From assembly GCF_003590095.1 (NCBI RefSeq), contig NC_039481.1, forward strand, positions 9,703,895-9,767,894: a stretch of DNA of 64,000 nt, given 5' to 3'. The notes beneath the pieces were generated by a model that saw nothing but the letters and a program-made list of their open reading frames with translations, had not been told where the DNA came from and did no database searches. This stretch comes from Trichoplusia ni (taxonomy: Eukaryota > Arthropoda > Insecta > Lepidoptera > Noctuidae). The position numbers and the translations under genes are program-made. Positions 45,701 through 60,700 of the stretch are shown here, one piece after another (position 1 is the first letter of the stretch; each line of letters opens with the position of its first letter).

Positions 45701-48700
45701 CTGAGGGTTATCTTAGACGTTTCTGTATTATCTCGATCAGAAATTTTCCGTTTCATGATTAACGGTCGTATTGAAGAACAAGAATAGACGAATTTAAACT
45801 CTTGGTCAGTGGACTTAGCCAGCGTTTAGCTAAGAGTTGCAGGTTCGAGTCCCGTGTAATGTTATTTTCTTCCTTTATTACTCGCTTCCTTATGCAGGTT
45901 GTACTGTCTGTGTATTGAGTAATTAAGATACTGATATTAATGTAATGTTTCTTAGATATAGCCTTAAAATAACGTCGAATAATATATCCTATATAATATA
46001 TCCTGTGACAACTCACACACGGTTATCTGATCCCAAGCTAAGCAGAGCTTGTGTTATGGTAACCAGACAACTGATAAACTTACTTATATATTTCTGAATA
46101 CATACATATTATAGATAAATTACACCCAGACACAGAACAAATGATCGTGCTCATCACACAACATTTGTCCTGGGCGGGAATCGAACCCACGACCTCCGGT
46201 ATAGCAGTCAGGGTCACTAACCACAAGACCAACAGGCCAGTCGGAACGCCATCGAACAACGACTTCAAAAGGTGATGTATAAAATCGATACATGGAAAGT
46301 AAATATCTAAAAACGTGTTAATTAATTATTTATATATGTATGTTTAATATCCCACTTTACTAGAACCATTTATCCACTACTTACATAGATACTGCCTGGC
46401 TTTATACCGAAAACTTTCCTTAATGTATGTGCAGAATAAAAATGAAATATTGTCGAAAAAAACATTTTTATTACGGCCTTTGTGAAACATTGCGAGCGCA
46501 AGCAAAGGTTGTGTAATATTAATATCTCGTTATTCATACGGAACAAAAGGACAATTACGAGGAACTTTATTCTGGAATTAAATTACAGATTTTCACACGG
46601 TTATGTTGCGACGGGTTCTCGTGAATTAAATTTAACGGTGCGGACGAATTATTAAATCGTTTGTTTTTTTTATGGTTCCTTACGTACGGGAATAAAAAAG
46701 AATATAGACCAAGTACTGAGGCACTGCTGTTCGCTCGTCTGATACCACACTGTATTTCATGAGCCATGTAGGTTAGACAAATTGTTGTACAATTAAATGA
46801 CAAATGATATTAGCTTATCAGCGAGGTGTTGACATATATCGTCTCTCAAGTGGTGATTCTTTTTAAAAACGATATTTTTTTTATTTAATACTAGCTGACC
46901 CAGCAAAAGTTGTTTTGCTGAATATATTTTTTTCTAGTTGTAGTTATGTATTTTTTAATGCCACATTATAAAAAAATAAAAAATTTCGTCCAAAAAATAA
47001 AATATTTTTTTTAGTTTGAGCAACCCTTATCACTTAGGGGTATGAAAAATACATGTTGTTCTATTCTCAGACCTACTGAATACCCATATAAAATATGGTA
47101 AAAATCGGTTAAGCCGTTTCGGAGGAGTAGGGTAACTAACATCGTGACACGGGAATTTTATATATTAGAAGAAGATAGAAGAAGAAGAAGATGAAAAAAG
47201 TTAGTAAAAATCTTGGACGAAAAGGGTTCCGTAACCAAGAACAATCTTATCTTATAACTACTACTGGAATTAATTTATAAAGTGCTTCAAAGTACAATAA
47301 AGATTGCGATCACTGACCCGACTACAGCACACAATCACTGTTAAAACTTTTACGTACATTTAACGGTGTCGTAAACGATGTACTTGCTTACGTGACAAAC
47401 GGATAACTCTACGTGGTAACATGTTATTTTAGTTTTGGAAAATATAATGCATTTTTTATTAGTTTCATTCATTATGAACAAAATACAGGAAATATGAGTT
47501 TAATTCGATTTAAAAAATACGACTTAAATTTTGCTATTTCCACCATAAATACAACTTACATACATTTAAGAACTGACCATTTGCTGCTACCAGCGCTCTT
47601 TCTTCAATCATAATCTCTTTGAAAAATTGACAACAACGAAAAAGGACCAGCATTTCCCGAGATTATCACATTCATCAACCAAACACAACTGTTCAGCCAT
47701 TTAAAATTAACGTTACAGACAAATCCTTTGACATAATCTCACCCCTTCAGCATCTTCCACGACATGAGGTCCTAGCGAGGCAAGCGTACTCCATTTACAA
47801 GACGGCGGCGCCCGCGACGCGCACCGCTTGTGCGCCTTGTACTTGCAGAGCTCGCAGGCGAGCGCGTGCGCAGTGCCGAGCGCGCCGAGCGGCTCGCGGC
47901 ACACGTTGCAGAAGGTCGGCCGAGCGTGCGTCGCTGCGTACCTGTCGAGAGATAAGTTTATAATTTTTATTTATAAAGAAAAAAAATAAAGAATTGGCCA
48001 TTTAGGTAAATTGAATTAAAAAAGGACGGACAGTTGTTGTTTTTAGCGCGTAAGTATCGCTCACTTGTGCGGTATAGGAGAAGTGGATTTCATTTAATCA
48101 TTTATAGCCTGACCATTTTAGTTCATTAGTAGGACCCAATTCGAATACGATTTGCGCCCCCGTCGAGGCTTCAGCTCATGATTTACGATATTTCGATAAG
48201 TACGCGTGCATTAAAAATGCAATGTCAGTGCAAATAATTCTTTTTTTTTGTATAAAAATTTTTTGGTGGTTTGTTTGTTTCGATACTTATCAGTAGGTAC
48301 ATGTTTTATAGGGAAGCTACGTTATAAGTATTATTTCTCATAAATCTGTCTGATTATGGTTTTGTACGTCAAATACCCTATTATTACACTTAGAGCAACA
48401 AGTAGCTATTTCTTATAGAGCAAGATGACAGAGACTCTTGCAATCATGATTACACACAGACACTCCTATTTAAACTGTTTGTATCTGTCAATAAGTGTCT
48501 CCAACAGACGCGACGACAAACAATCCCGAGGTGTTTGTAAACAAAGAAAATAAAATGCAGTTCCGATTCCAAGCTGTTTATCAGAGACACAAGACAAGTA
48601 GAGGAAACTTTTTTAGAAGTTCCTTTTTGTTTATTTGTTAAAAAATCCGATTCTAGGCAGACTCACAGACTTCAAAGTTAAAAAATGACAGTTTTTGGTT

Positions 48701-51700
48701 TATAAGCGTTTATTTTCTACACTTAATTCATAATTATAGCACTACTCTAAACACACTTTTTTATGTAAATAAAGATTACTTAATGACTTTTTAAATATCC
48801 AAGTTTATTTTTACACTGAAAATGACTCTAAGAGTATAGCAACATTCTTGTTCACTGTCTTGTTCTTCTTACAACCTTGTAAGAATTGTGATTGTGGTCG
48901 ATGTTCAACCAATTTTCAGAGTTTAAAACCGCGTTTAGACCCCTGTCATGATTTTACACACCCTTGAAATATACTACAGTTAATTACTTTCTAATAAGCG
49001 CCTGAATTAAAAATTAGATTGCTGCGTGATAAGTGTGATTATATTTGAAAGTCCAACGTTCATCTTAACCTATCACTGCTCATCCAATTGCATTGTAATA
49101 AAAGAACGCAATTAAAAACAGAAGACAATCGAGACCAATAAACAAAAAAGCATAAAAAAATGATAAACCCCAGTCGAAATAAAAATGAAGTGGCGAACGG
49201 GGGAATAATTGCATTCCCGATCAGCGCACTAGTCAAACGGGTAATTGTGTAGCCAACGGGGACAGGTCGGAGGGGGATAAGGTGGGAGAAAAGGGGGAGA
49301 CGGGGATACCGACTAATACTGAGACCGACGTGTTCGTTACACGGTGTTACAGTTTAAAAGTTCTCTATTCACAGTTATTAATTACTTTGTTCAAAGGCCG
49401 TGGCTTTTGTCGAGTTCTACTTCTCGGTCTAGTTGTTGGATTGCATTTAACGGGAGTATTGAGTTCTGTCATATAGCAAAGCGTTGTAAGTTACATTTCT
49501 CTACGCTACGATTAAATTATATACATTACAGTAGCATTCGCTATGTATGTGTCAAATTTAAACCTAATTGAAAAACGTACTAAGGTATATTGTCAAGGCA
49601 AAAGTTTTCCAGTATGGAAAGATGTTTGTTACTCCTTTACGCAAAGTAACTGAATGGATTTAGAAAAAATATGGTACACACATAATTTATAACCTGGATA
49701 ATTTTTTTACGTATTTTTATTCGGAATTTGTAACAGGCGGAGTCGGAGGCAATAGCATGTTCGATACAAAAATGAAATAACTCAACCGTATCTCAATTCT
49801 GTTTCTCAGAATTCACATTTCCAATTCGGTGTACGGAGTAATTATTAAAACAAGCAAAACTGAGAAATCGAAAACTCCGCTCGGAAACATGTTCTTTTTT
49901 TCTTTTCTCGAATTGAATTGCGAATCCAACTCGATAGTACATCTTTCCACAAAGGCAACGGATTTAAATTTTAATAATACAACCAGCCAGTACCACTTTC
50001 AATCATGAGAACGTTAATAAAGGAGTGAACACAATGCGGGGATCTCTCAAAAATCCTTTTTTAACAAAGCCTCAAATTTTTGCGGGCCTTTTGTTAATGA
50101 TAATTAATTTGTCGTGTTATCCGAGTTATTCGGGAGCTTACAATACAAGCGGACGAGACTGTGAATACATTTTACTGCTTGTAAAAACAAGTGACAATCT
50201 ATGTGGTAATTTCTGTTTGGCCAGTGTCCCGGTTTTGCGTTGCCAACCGAACGTGGATTTGATCGAACCTTTTCGGTGTATTTTCAATAGATTGCAATAC
50301 GATTATCTGTATGAAGGGTTTTCTGTTTTTGGAGATTATTGAGCCTTCCACACGAGGTGAAAAAACCTATTCGTACTCTTCGTCGTTATTTAGATAGGTA
50401 ACGTTTTTTTAAATTGAAAATGTTTGTGAATTTAATGAAGAGTGGAATGTAAGGAAGAAATGGAAGAGAAACGCATATTGCGCAGACTACTAATTATATA
50501 AATATTACTATCCTACTTATCCTTTCTACTAATAAATAAACGGCAGAGTTTGTACATAAATATGGATTTTTTTTCCTCTTTCACGCAAAGCCTTTCGGAT
50601 TTAGACGAAACTTGGTACACATATAGTTTATAACAAGGATTCCCGTGGGATCATTTGCGATTTGTAGCGAATGGTACCGCGAGCAACAGCTTGTCTATTA
50701 ATTAAAAGGTAAGGTAGCAGTCTTACCAGTGATGGTCACCGGAGGACAGTCGCGCGACCAGGTCCGCGACGTCGGCGCCGCGGTGCAGCGCCCCGCGCAG
50801 CGCGCCCGCCCACGACTCCATCTCGCTGCGGCTGTCCGCGCACAGCACCAGGCAACGACTCGCTGTTATCACCTGTAAGTTAAGTACCTTTGAGTATATT
50901 ATCGTAAAGCAATCCTCTGATGATGATGGTGGGATATGGTGTTTAAGATTTTCCAGTGTTCTTTTGTTGTTTGTCTGTGTGAAATATAAAAAGATGTTTT
51001 ATTTGGGGCAACATAACGAATTTTCACACAATTTGTCAAGAACTGAAGCAACTGTAGTAAAATAATTTTCCAATTAAAAAAGATTGTCAATCTCACGAAT
51101 GCTTGTAATACTATATTTTCAGATAAAGCGGCAACAGAAATACATCATCTGTGAAAATTTCAACAGTCTAGTTATCACTGTCAGGTTTATGAGATACAGC
51201 TTGGTGAAAGATGAACCGAAGGACAGACAACGGCGCCTCAATTATCGGATTCCGTGTCAACTTCCCAAAGGTACAAAACCCTAAAAATAACAACAATAAT
51301 CAAAGCTTTGAATTTATAATACACAATTACCTACCTATATAACTACAAAACAATAAGGACAATGATTTATGAAGATTTGTCATATGCTCGCAATCTCAAA
51401 GTATTTCAGTTAGAAAGCGGTTGAGTGTACAATAATAGTTTTAGTTTTCATGGGGCCTGTGCCTTGCAAAGATTATCGATTCCTGCTTATTATAGCTTAT
51501 AAGGGGAGTTTGAAAGGGAGTGGTAGAGGATTGAAGAGGGATCTTTCATATTTATACAACTTGTTTTGATTAAAAATAGTTATTAGTTTTGTAAATAAAT
51601 TTCGTACATATTCTGATGATACTATAAACTTAATTTATTTGTCAATTAATAGTATAAACTCAATTAAATTTGTGAAAACATTTTACATTCGAAGTTAATC

Positions 51701-54700
51701 GTAAATCGAATTTCTTTTTGAGAATTGAGGGATTTTTAAAAATAAAATTATTTTGCAAACCACGCTCAGGTGCGGTTTTGAAAAATTTTTGCGGGTGCAG
51801 ATTTCGTCGAAACACTTTGTATAAAAGAGACCTCCTATTTAAAACACCAATCGGTCAAAAGTAGTCAGCTGTGAAAGCGCATGATCTAGGACTCCAATTG
51901 GGTCCAAAATAAGTCAGGCAATCTCGATAAATATGCTTCACTAATCCGTTATTAATTTTAGTCTTAAATATAGCGGGAAAGATTCTAGACAGGTGATACA
52001 ATACATGGAAATCTAATTAACTGTACCTGAAGAGTTTCTAGTATTTTTCAAAAAATCTATGTAATTCAAATTATGAAATAGAGACCTTTTCGATCTCAGA
52101 ATGGAAAAGACACGATAAACGTACGCAAGTAAAAAGGCAACGTTTAGTCAAAACAAGTTTATCATCAGAATCAGACTTAACAAAGTCAACAAATTACGCA
52201 ATCCATTAACATTTATCATAAAGGATATGTAGAACTGAAACTGAAAATAAATCCACGTGATATGAACACCACATCCAATGCGGTTGAACAACGGTTGTAT
52301 TTAAGGATACTGCCCACTACACCGTTCCGTACCATGAGGGTGCTATGAACGTGCCAGGCAAAAATTTATAGATTAAAAAAAACAAAATACCCACGTTTTT
52401 AAATGACACTCCATTCAAATTTTATCAAATTCTGCCCAGCCGTTTTTATAGTTGTAAATTGCATTGTCATGTGATTTGAAGCTACCTTGAAAATTTCAGC
52501 CTGCTAGCTTATCGGGAAGTGAATCAAAATTGAATTACAAATGTCCAACCGGAACGACAAACAAACATAGAAGCAAGAAAGTGAGTTTATAAAAAACGTG
52601 GGAAAATGTGGGAAAAAATAATCTCTGTATTAAAAAAGCCACGGTGCTGGTTGGTAACGAAAACCTAGGGCATGGTCTCATACTTTCTCAAGCAGAGAAT
52701 ATTTTTTGCCTGATACGTTCATAGCACGGTCATGGTATGGAACGGTGTTGTGGGCAGTCGCCTTTAAGGGCACACGTTTCGGGTATCGTGAATATCAAAG
52801 AGATTACACACTTGTATCCGTGTAACTTTGTTACGAAACGTTTGTTGTGTACTATTTCGTATTAGCTTTTGCACGTGACTCTGACTCGTTACGTAGGGTT
52901 CTGGAGCTAATGATTCGATTTTAGGTGACGATCTAAGTTGAAATACTCATCTATTTTTTAGTTTTATTCATAGTTTTAATGTAATATAAGTATTTTAGTT
53001 TCATGCAGTTATTGTGAATTGTGAGCCTGAAGATCTTTCACACAGGCTCCGAACCTAGTTCAGACCTCCTTTCTCACAAACGTTATAAGAAATAAAGTAT
53101 ATTATTAATTATGCTCGATAAATAATTTAGTGGCGTGCACTTGGAGAGGCGCATGTCCAGCAGTGGACTGCGATAGGCTGATGATGATGATGATGAAATA
53201 ATTTAGTTTTTAATTAAACGTCAACTAACAATAAAGTCTTGAGCATACTGCATACCTATAAAATCTCTATAATAGAGAAAAAGTTTATTGATTCTTATAA
53301 TAGGGTAAACTATTATTGGTAAGTCTATAAGGGTAAACTTTTCAAAACATGAAAAAAACGTAACTTTATATCTTTTTCGTAAATTTAAATTGACTTAATT
53401 GCAGGGGTGGCGCAAAGTCATGTGATACGCGACCAGACACATAAATCTATTTTTTTTATATCTACTGGCCAGCTAATACTTTACTTTAGATCGATGTAAA
53501 ATATATATTTAGAAAAATAAATGAATAGATCCATACCATCGAATAATAATGGGGGTTTTACAAACATGCAAGGCAAATGCATAAAGACACCTAAACTCAG
53601 GACAAGCGTTCGTGGACCACATAAATGCTTATGCGGGGTTCGCAACGTTTCGTTTTGTTTCGTCGTTTTTTTTTCTTTAAAGCTCACATTACAAAATTTA
53701 AAATAAAACATGTAGGTAAGTAGATTATGTAAATCAGTAGGCCACGGGTAGCATTATAATTACAAATAAAATACACGTAATAACAGTCTCGTGTAATTTG
53801 GGCTTATATTCCGTTATTATCTCGTAATTACAGTATTACCTTTTATATAACCTTAGCATAATAATATACTCCAATTTAAACCTAAAAAGAAAATTAGGGC
53901 AATAATTTTAGGTTACGTATTTATATATTTTTGACCGAGGCAAAAAACATTTCATCTACTTTTAAAGGGCAAAAGTCAATCAATCTAAATGTGTTTTTTT
54001 TCTGAACATAACTTAGGTAATGTCTAAAGTATGTTTTATCTTTAATTAGATCAAAAATAACAATAATTGCAATGAATATTTTCAAATTCTTGACATAGTT
54101 CAACATGTCCTAAATAGCAAAACGGCTTAAAACTTAAGAAATAATTCACACAAAAGTTCTTTTGTGTGAATTAATTCTATTTCTTTTATAAACACAAAAC
54201 TAAGAAATACAGCCTCAGGAACACAAAGACTAACTAGCACTTAACTAAACTTCCAAACATCATAAATCTTACCATTTTAGTAGTTTTATTTTGAAACTGG
54301 CAACACATGTTCGTACGTAAGGACCAAAACAATAATATTATTGCGCGGTAAATTAATATCGCCGTTCGTGGAGTACCCGTAGTGACGCACAGACAATACC
54401 GTGTTTATGTGTTTTACCGTTTTTCATTTAAAATTATCATTCGTTTATTTTTCATTAGAAAGAGCGAATAATTAAAATGTTCACATATGTAATTGACTGG
54501 CTTGTTGGTCTAGTGGTTAGTGACCCTGTTTGCTATACCGGAGTTCGTGAGTTCGATTCTCTAGAGGAACAAATATTTGTGCGATGAGGAAGATGATTTG
54601 TTCAGTGTCTGGGTGTAAATTATCTATATTATGTATGTATCCAGAAATATATAAGTATAGTATAGTATGTCAGTTATTTAAAACACATAATACAAGCTTT

Positions 54701-57700
54701 GCTTAGTTAGAGGCTAGATAGCGTTGTGAAAAAGACAAACAAAACAATGCCTCGCAAAAGATAGAATGGGTAATGTCAAGATATTTGCCTCAAGTCAGAG
54801 AGCGAGTAAAAAAGAAAAAGAGATATCTAATTCCTTAACAGAAAGCCCCGTCAAGTACTTCAAGTTGACGGTTTCGGACTGAAAAGTTAAAAATCCCGGC
54901 CGGCACCGAAATGACATTCCGTTTGATAAGTCACGTGACTTTAACCTGTCATATCTATACATTCGAGCCATTTCTATTATCATTAACGATAGTAAAAATG
55001 ACATTTGGCTGTTTACTACCATAAAGCTAAAAAATCTATCTTTTATTCTCTCATCTCTAAAATTCATAACCTCAAATATAATATTTCCCGCCACAATATC
55101 GCTGACATAACCGACCGCAGCGATATTAAATAAGCGCGGTCTGAATTTTACTAGTAAATGTCAAACAATATGTATAGTGGGGCTGTATGCGACGCAAAAG
55201 CCTCGTATCACAGCTGTCACGAAACTAAATGGAAATTAAAATGATACGACTGTTAATCGTACTACGTGGTGAATATGTTATGTAATATTTTGGCACGTTT
55301 GTTCAAAAGTGGAGTTTAATGTGTTAATGATTTTTTTGTTTTATAGTAAGGCCTGAATACTTCAGTTCTGATATTGTTGACTTGGGGTGCATAATTACTA
55401 GGTCTCTGTTTTCTGTTCGTCCATCACCAGCCTGACTCTGATTCATCGTAATATACGTAATTTAAGTTATGTTTGTGTTTCTTCGACACGCACTTGAATG
55501 ATTTTGTTTAAACACCAGTCCATCATAATCATCACAGTTAGATGCATAAATAAGTTATTTCTCTAAGGAGTTCTGAGAAGCTTCATTTGCGACTACAACT
55601 AAAGTCTGTTACCGTACTACCCAACGTTGTCTATTTTTAACCACCCAGCTTTGCGGCAATCAAAAATGCTAATGTACAAAGAGCAATTCCCACGCCGGCC
55701 GTGCCCTTCCAGTGGCGAGGAAAAACCACCACTAAACCCTTATCGGTCCTTCGGGACAAACGATGTTTTTGTTAACTGACGGTCTTATTGCGCGCATTGT
55801 AACGTGACATAATTCCCTTTACGCTACATAGCCGGCAATGAATACTAATTTATTGGAACTCGTACGACGATACGGTGTAAACGAGCGTGGTAATAGGTGG
55901 GAAACGATTTAGTAGGTAGCGGCACGCGATGTACTTATTTAAAGTGGATCGCTTTTACTCGAAGTAATAGATGGGCTCTTGAGTTCAATTGATATAGATA
56001 CACCATTACGAGGGAGCTCCTGAAAGAAGTACATGCTTAAAAATGCTAAAGAAAAAATGTTAATATGTTTGTAGGTTTCCGTAGTCCGAACCTCAAAAAG
56101 AAAAGCGGAATCTTATAACTGAAGCTCCGCTGTCAGTCTGTCTGTCCATCTGTCCTACCTAGATAGTTGGAACTTTTACAGTTTTTCGCTGTCCAAATGT
56201 TAACAAGCGATCAAAGGACATATCGTATTCAGCTTGAATTTTACAAATTCTTTTTCCCCCTCAGGCTTCCGTACCTAAAGGGTAAAATTGGAAAAATAGA
56301 GGTCAGTGCGCCTGTCTGTGACCAGGCTAAACCTCATGAACCGTGATATTTAAGACGGGTGAACAGTGCATTAAGCAACATTATAATGTTGCTTAATTCA
56401 ATTATATCGGTGGTCCCAGTAGCAGATATTGGTACGGCACCCTTTGTGCTTGAGTGTGACTCGCACTTGGTCAGGCTTGATCATTTTTCCTTTTTTTGGG
56501 ATGTTTTTTATGTATCATTAATTATAGTTACGAAACAATTTGCTCGCGGGCAATGCGTGTTTACATTTAATATATTTTATTATCTTTAGCCGATCGCGTG
56601 TTACTTTATTAATATACACCATCTGTATTTTAATTTAACAAGGAATAACATTCGCGAACGCGAAACAGTTACAAATCATTATCTGGATAATTTCTTTCAG
56701 TCTGTTGTGGTTGCGGTGGAGGTTAATTCAATTGTTATTTCGTAATTACATACACCTACGTACTTTCTGTGTATAACTTGTACATTTGTTAGTATTTCTT
56801 CTTTCATTTAAGGCTTCAAGAACTTACTCGAACGTTTGCATTCAACAGCGATACTGTGATAAAAGTCATAGGATGTCACTATATTTTAAGGACTTCGTTG
56901 AAGAATTATGTAATTTAAAGATGTAAACTTTTATTTTTATTTCCCTTAATATCGAATATATTGTATTGTTGTTTTTTTTATTATTTATTCAATCACACTT
57001 GTGTGTTTCCATGTTCAAAATATAGCCTTCTGTACGTTTAATTCAAGCTCTGCATTTTTGTTTATATTATGAACTAGCTGTCCCCTTGAAATACGTAGGG
57101 TTGAAATTTAGGCGCTGAGCCCTACAAAATAGAGTGGAAACAATTATCGTTTTGTCTAGCTTGAAATTCTTATCTAGAAAAATCACTTTAGTTTATCATT
57201 CTTCCTGGTCTTCAAAAATTTGTTATAGCCAGTATAACTAAAAAAAAGACTTCCTCAAATCTCAAACGTGTTTAAGCACATCATTTAACAAACAAAAAGG
57301 TGCGGGTTATGACCCTTCCACTTCGCCCTGCACAGCGAGCGCACTCGAGACCCGCTAACGAGAGTAAGGGAATGGTGAGCCCTCACAAAGGTTTGCAACA
57401 GTCCTCAAATCTTGACACCGGCGCTCACTGGAAAAGGAGAGATGAAAATTGTTGCTCAGATGCTTTTTTGTGAGTTGTGAGTTTCTTTGGTTACAATATT
57501 TTGTCGATTTGGTAGAAACTGGTGGTGATGAATGCTTGGGGATAGACTAGAAGTTTTAAGGAAATATCCAACTGCTTAATTAATAATTCTGACGACTTTT
57601 TATTAAGTTTACTGTGTGCACTATACATATAATTCTCGTGTTATAATGATAGTTATCATAACTTTTCCGAAAGGGCTCTGATTACGGCTACTATCTAGTT

Positions 57701-60700
57701 TTCACCTTCATCATCATTCCCCTGCCCCTATTCCAATTATTATTTGGGATCGGCGCAACAGATCTTCTTCTTCCATATCTATCTATTTGAGGCTATCTCA
57801 CAATAAACACTTTTTGCAGCCATATTGTCTTTCACACAGTCCATCCATCGTTTCCTTGGTCGTCCTCTTCCCCTATATCCATCCACATCCATACTCAACA
57901 CCTTCCCCACCACATGACTCTCATTCCTCAGCATAACATGTCCATACTACTATACTAGTTTTCACAACCCTACTTTATATTAAGTATTATTCGTTTCCAA
58001 TGTCTTTTCTACCCTAGAAATAATTATATAGCAAAACAAGAAACTTTTGACCAGTCACCTAGTATGTTAGAAAAACTAAATAAACAAAATATAATTCCTA
58101 TAAAATCAAAAGTAACAAACACTGTTTATAAACATAAATACAATTACCTCTTACAACCAGTGATTATTCAGTTTATAACTAAAGAAAGAAAACAAATTCA
58201 GACTCCCGCTATTCGACATCAAAGCTAGTTCAAATTCCGTTTTTGTTAAACAAACATTCAAAACGAAATCTATTTAAATGGCAGACATCAAAGGTCTCAG
58301 TAAAGTGTACGAATTATCAGGCCTTAATTACCAACTGTATTTAAGTCTGAGGTCCTTGGAGTCCTTGCCTATCGAGAGGCTCTTGACACCTCCTCAGTCT
58401 TAATAGATGGAAAGGACCAGAAAAAACGGGCATATAATTTACTCTTTATCATAATTTTCGATTCAATTATGTTCTTCGGCTCTCGTGATAATTGCGAAAG
58501 CGATACGATATGCTACTGCTAATATTGGTCCTTCTTTCCAATTTTATTGGTAATTTAGGTTGATCGTTACTGAATATTGTTGCCATTTTATGTTTTAATT
58601 TTAAATGTCACAGTTTTTTGTGTTTTGGGATCTTTTGGGAACCTTTGAACTTTAGTTGAAAATTTATTTTGAAAATACTGTCTTGATTTGTTCTGGTACC
58701 AGTACTACGGAAACAACCAATATTAGAAATTATAAAAACATTTTTACTTATTTTCCAATCCGTATATCGTGTCTGGGATCCGCATTTTTAAAGGCAATGT
58801 TCACTCATCAAAAGATAGACGCAGCTCCCAGACGAAAGCACATACCTTCTCCTGCCCACACTAAAATATGCAAGTCACCACGTCTAGGTACGGAGGCCCT
58901 TCAAACCGCAACGCGAAATATTTCAATACCTGCCAGACGCGGTAGAAATTCATAAATCCTCATTTGTGGAATGTTCGCTTAATGAGGTGTGGTCCGACTG
59001 TGATATGATGTACTATCGGATCGTACCATTGAAAATTACTGAAAGAAAAATTCTAAAAAAATAAATATGGATCAAGCATTGTTAAATGTTAAATGGGTTT
59101 GTTTGATAAGCAACAACTGCATACAGAATTGAGTTAATATGGAATCTCAATAGATTAATTTTCAACCGACTTCAAAAAGGGAAACGTTATTTATTCGCCT
59201 GTATTTTTTCATAACATAAACTCGAACTGGAAGGACCGATTTTTTTATTCTTTTACTTAACGTAAAATATCTGTATTTTAGTCCCATTAGAATACATCAG
59301 GTTTGGCCCGGTAGCTTATATTTGAAGTTAGTTATATTTTTTGTTTTTAACAACAATATTCTTTAACTCTAAAATCCCTCGTGTTCCTCTTACAATAACA
59401 TGAGAAATCTGTATACGGTTTTGAAAGCTACTGTTAGCTAAATCACTCAAAATCCTACATAATCTCATCAGCGTGGTATAATCTCATTTATCCTTGCTGT
59501 CAGTGGGGCCCCACATCATAATTCCACATTAAGGCGTGGCGATTTGAGGCCTAACATCCTATTCAAAATAAGAACTACGCCGAGGAAGTGAGATGGCACG
59601 CTACATGACGTAGAATGGTCTCTCTCTTTAACATACGCAACATTATCATTATCAAACAGTGTAAAGGACTTTTGAACCTACTTCACCTTGAACTCACACC
59701 TCATTTATTGTGTTAAAGTATCAGGTTATATTTCATTGTTTACCGGCTTTCGTTTTGTGTAGTCGAATTTCAAAGGTGATTAACTCATTTTATTCAGTTT
59801 CAATTTACTTATATTTTTCTGATTGTATATTGCCGATTTGAGTTCTTTTTTTCACTGTCATAATTCACTTCGCTATGCTAATTGATTTTGTATTCTTGCT
59901 AGTTTTACGAGGCTGGTCGGAAAAAGCAGTCATGTCCTGGTTCCGTACAAATGGATTGATTTAAAAATAAATTTGAAAGAAATTGAAAAACAAAATCATT
60001 TTTAAATGTTGTTCATTGGTCTACTTGAACGAAAACCTCTGTATCCCGACTTCAACTCGCCCTTAACCGGTCTTCATATCGCATAACGTTTGCATAACCA
60101 TTACAAAAATACATATCTGTATTTAAATTGAAACAGTTACCAAAGAGCACGCGTCGATAACGAACTGTAAAAAACGTATGGAAAGAGACACGAAGAATGT
60201 TACGGTTGTATGGTCACGTGGTATTACGAAGCCCGAATATAGGGGGAGATGTTTATATGACATAACAATTGAACTTCCCTTACAAGAAAATATGAAGAGT
60301 TTCTTAAGGGGCATTGAATTGCTAAGTAAGGAGGCTCAGGTGACATGCGTTAATGGACATTTGTACCACATGGGAGGTCAATGATATCTGTTATATAAAA
60401 TTCTCCTGTAAGTGTACGAAATTGAACTCCCCCGAAACGGCTCGACCGATTCTCACGCAATTTTGTTTATTTCCGAGGAACGCAAGACTTCTAATACCCA
60501 CAGCAAGCGAAGTAATCCAAAGCGAACTATGGCGCACTCTAATTGGCTATTCACCTCCACATTATAGAATGCTGCATAATTTTTTTTTCTTTTATATTAA
60601 ACGACTCCCGCACTAAGGAATTTAATCCTTGTGTCGCGGGGGGTTTCATAAACATTCTAGTCACATGCACAAAGACACCCAGACTCTGGACAAGCTTTAA

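Larger units (their letters stand above)
43316..47742 (-). other. DGK intron of 4.4 kb with SINE and non-LTR fragments
   Basis: The intron contains a perfect hairpin (44334-44366), a tRNA-like head (about 45800-45862), a family B SINE (46030-46243) and a TAGCTGACCC-type non-LTR tail (46891-47175). No nested gene recognised. Confidence 0.5.
47942..50726 (-). other. DGK intron of 2.8 kb
   Basis: The intron contains two copies of a CTTTCACGCAAAG..GGTACACAT repeat (49607-49756 and 50505-50701). A 105-codon frame at 50025-50342 has a hydrophobic N-terminal stretch but no recognisable domain. I do not call it a gene. Confidence 0.45.

Noticed and set aside
50025..50342. 105-codon frame with a hydrophobic N-terminal stretch
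   Set aside because: No family resemblance, no splice or promoter context, and it lies inside a kinase intron between repeats. I could not support it as a gene.
54494..54565. Possible functional tRNA gene (GGTCTAGTGGTTAG and GGTTCGA-like boxes)
   Set aside because: The sequence continues into a SINE body shared with 46030-46243 and the acceptor stem does not pair.
54795..55094. 99-codon minus-strand frame
   Set aside because: AT-rich intronic sequence with no motif; some of its wording resembles dispersed repeats. It may be a repeat, but neither a gene nor a family could be supported.
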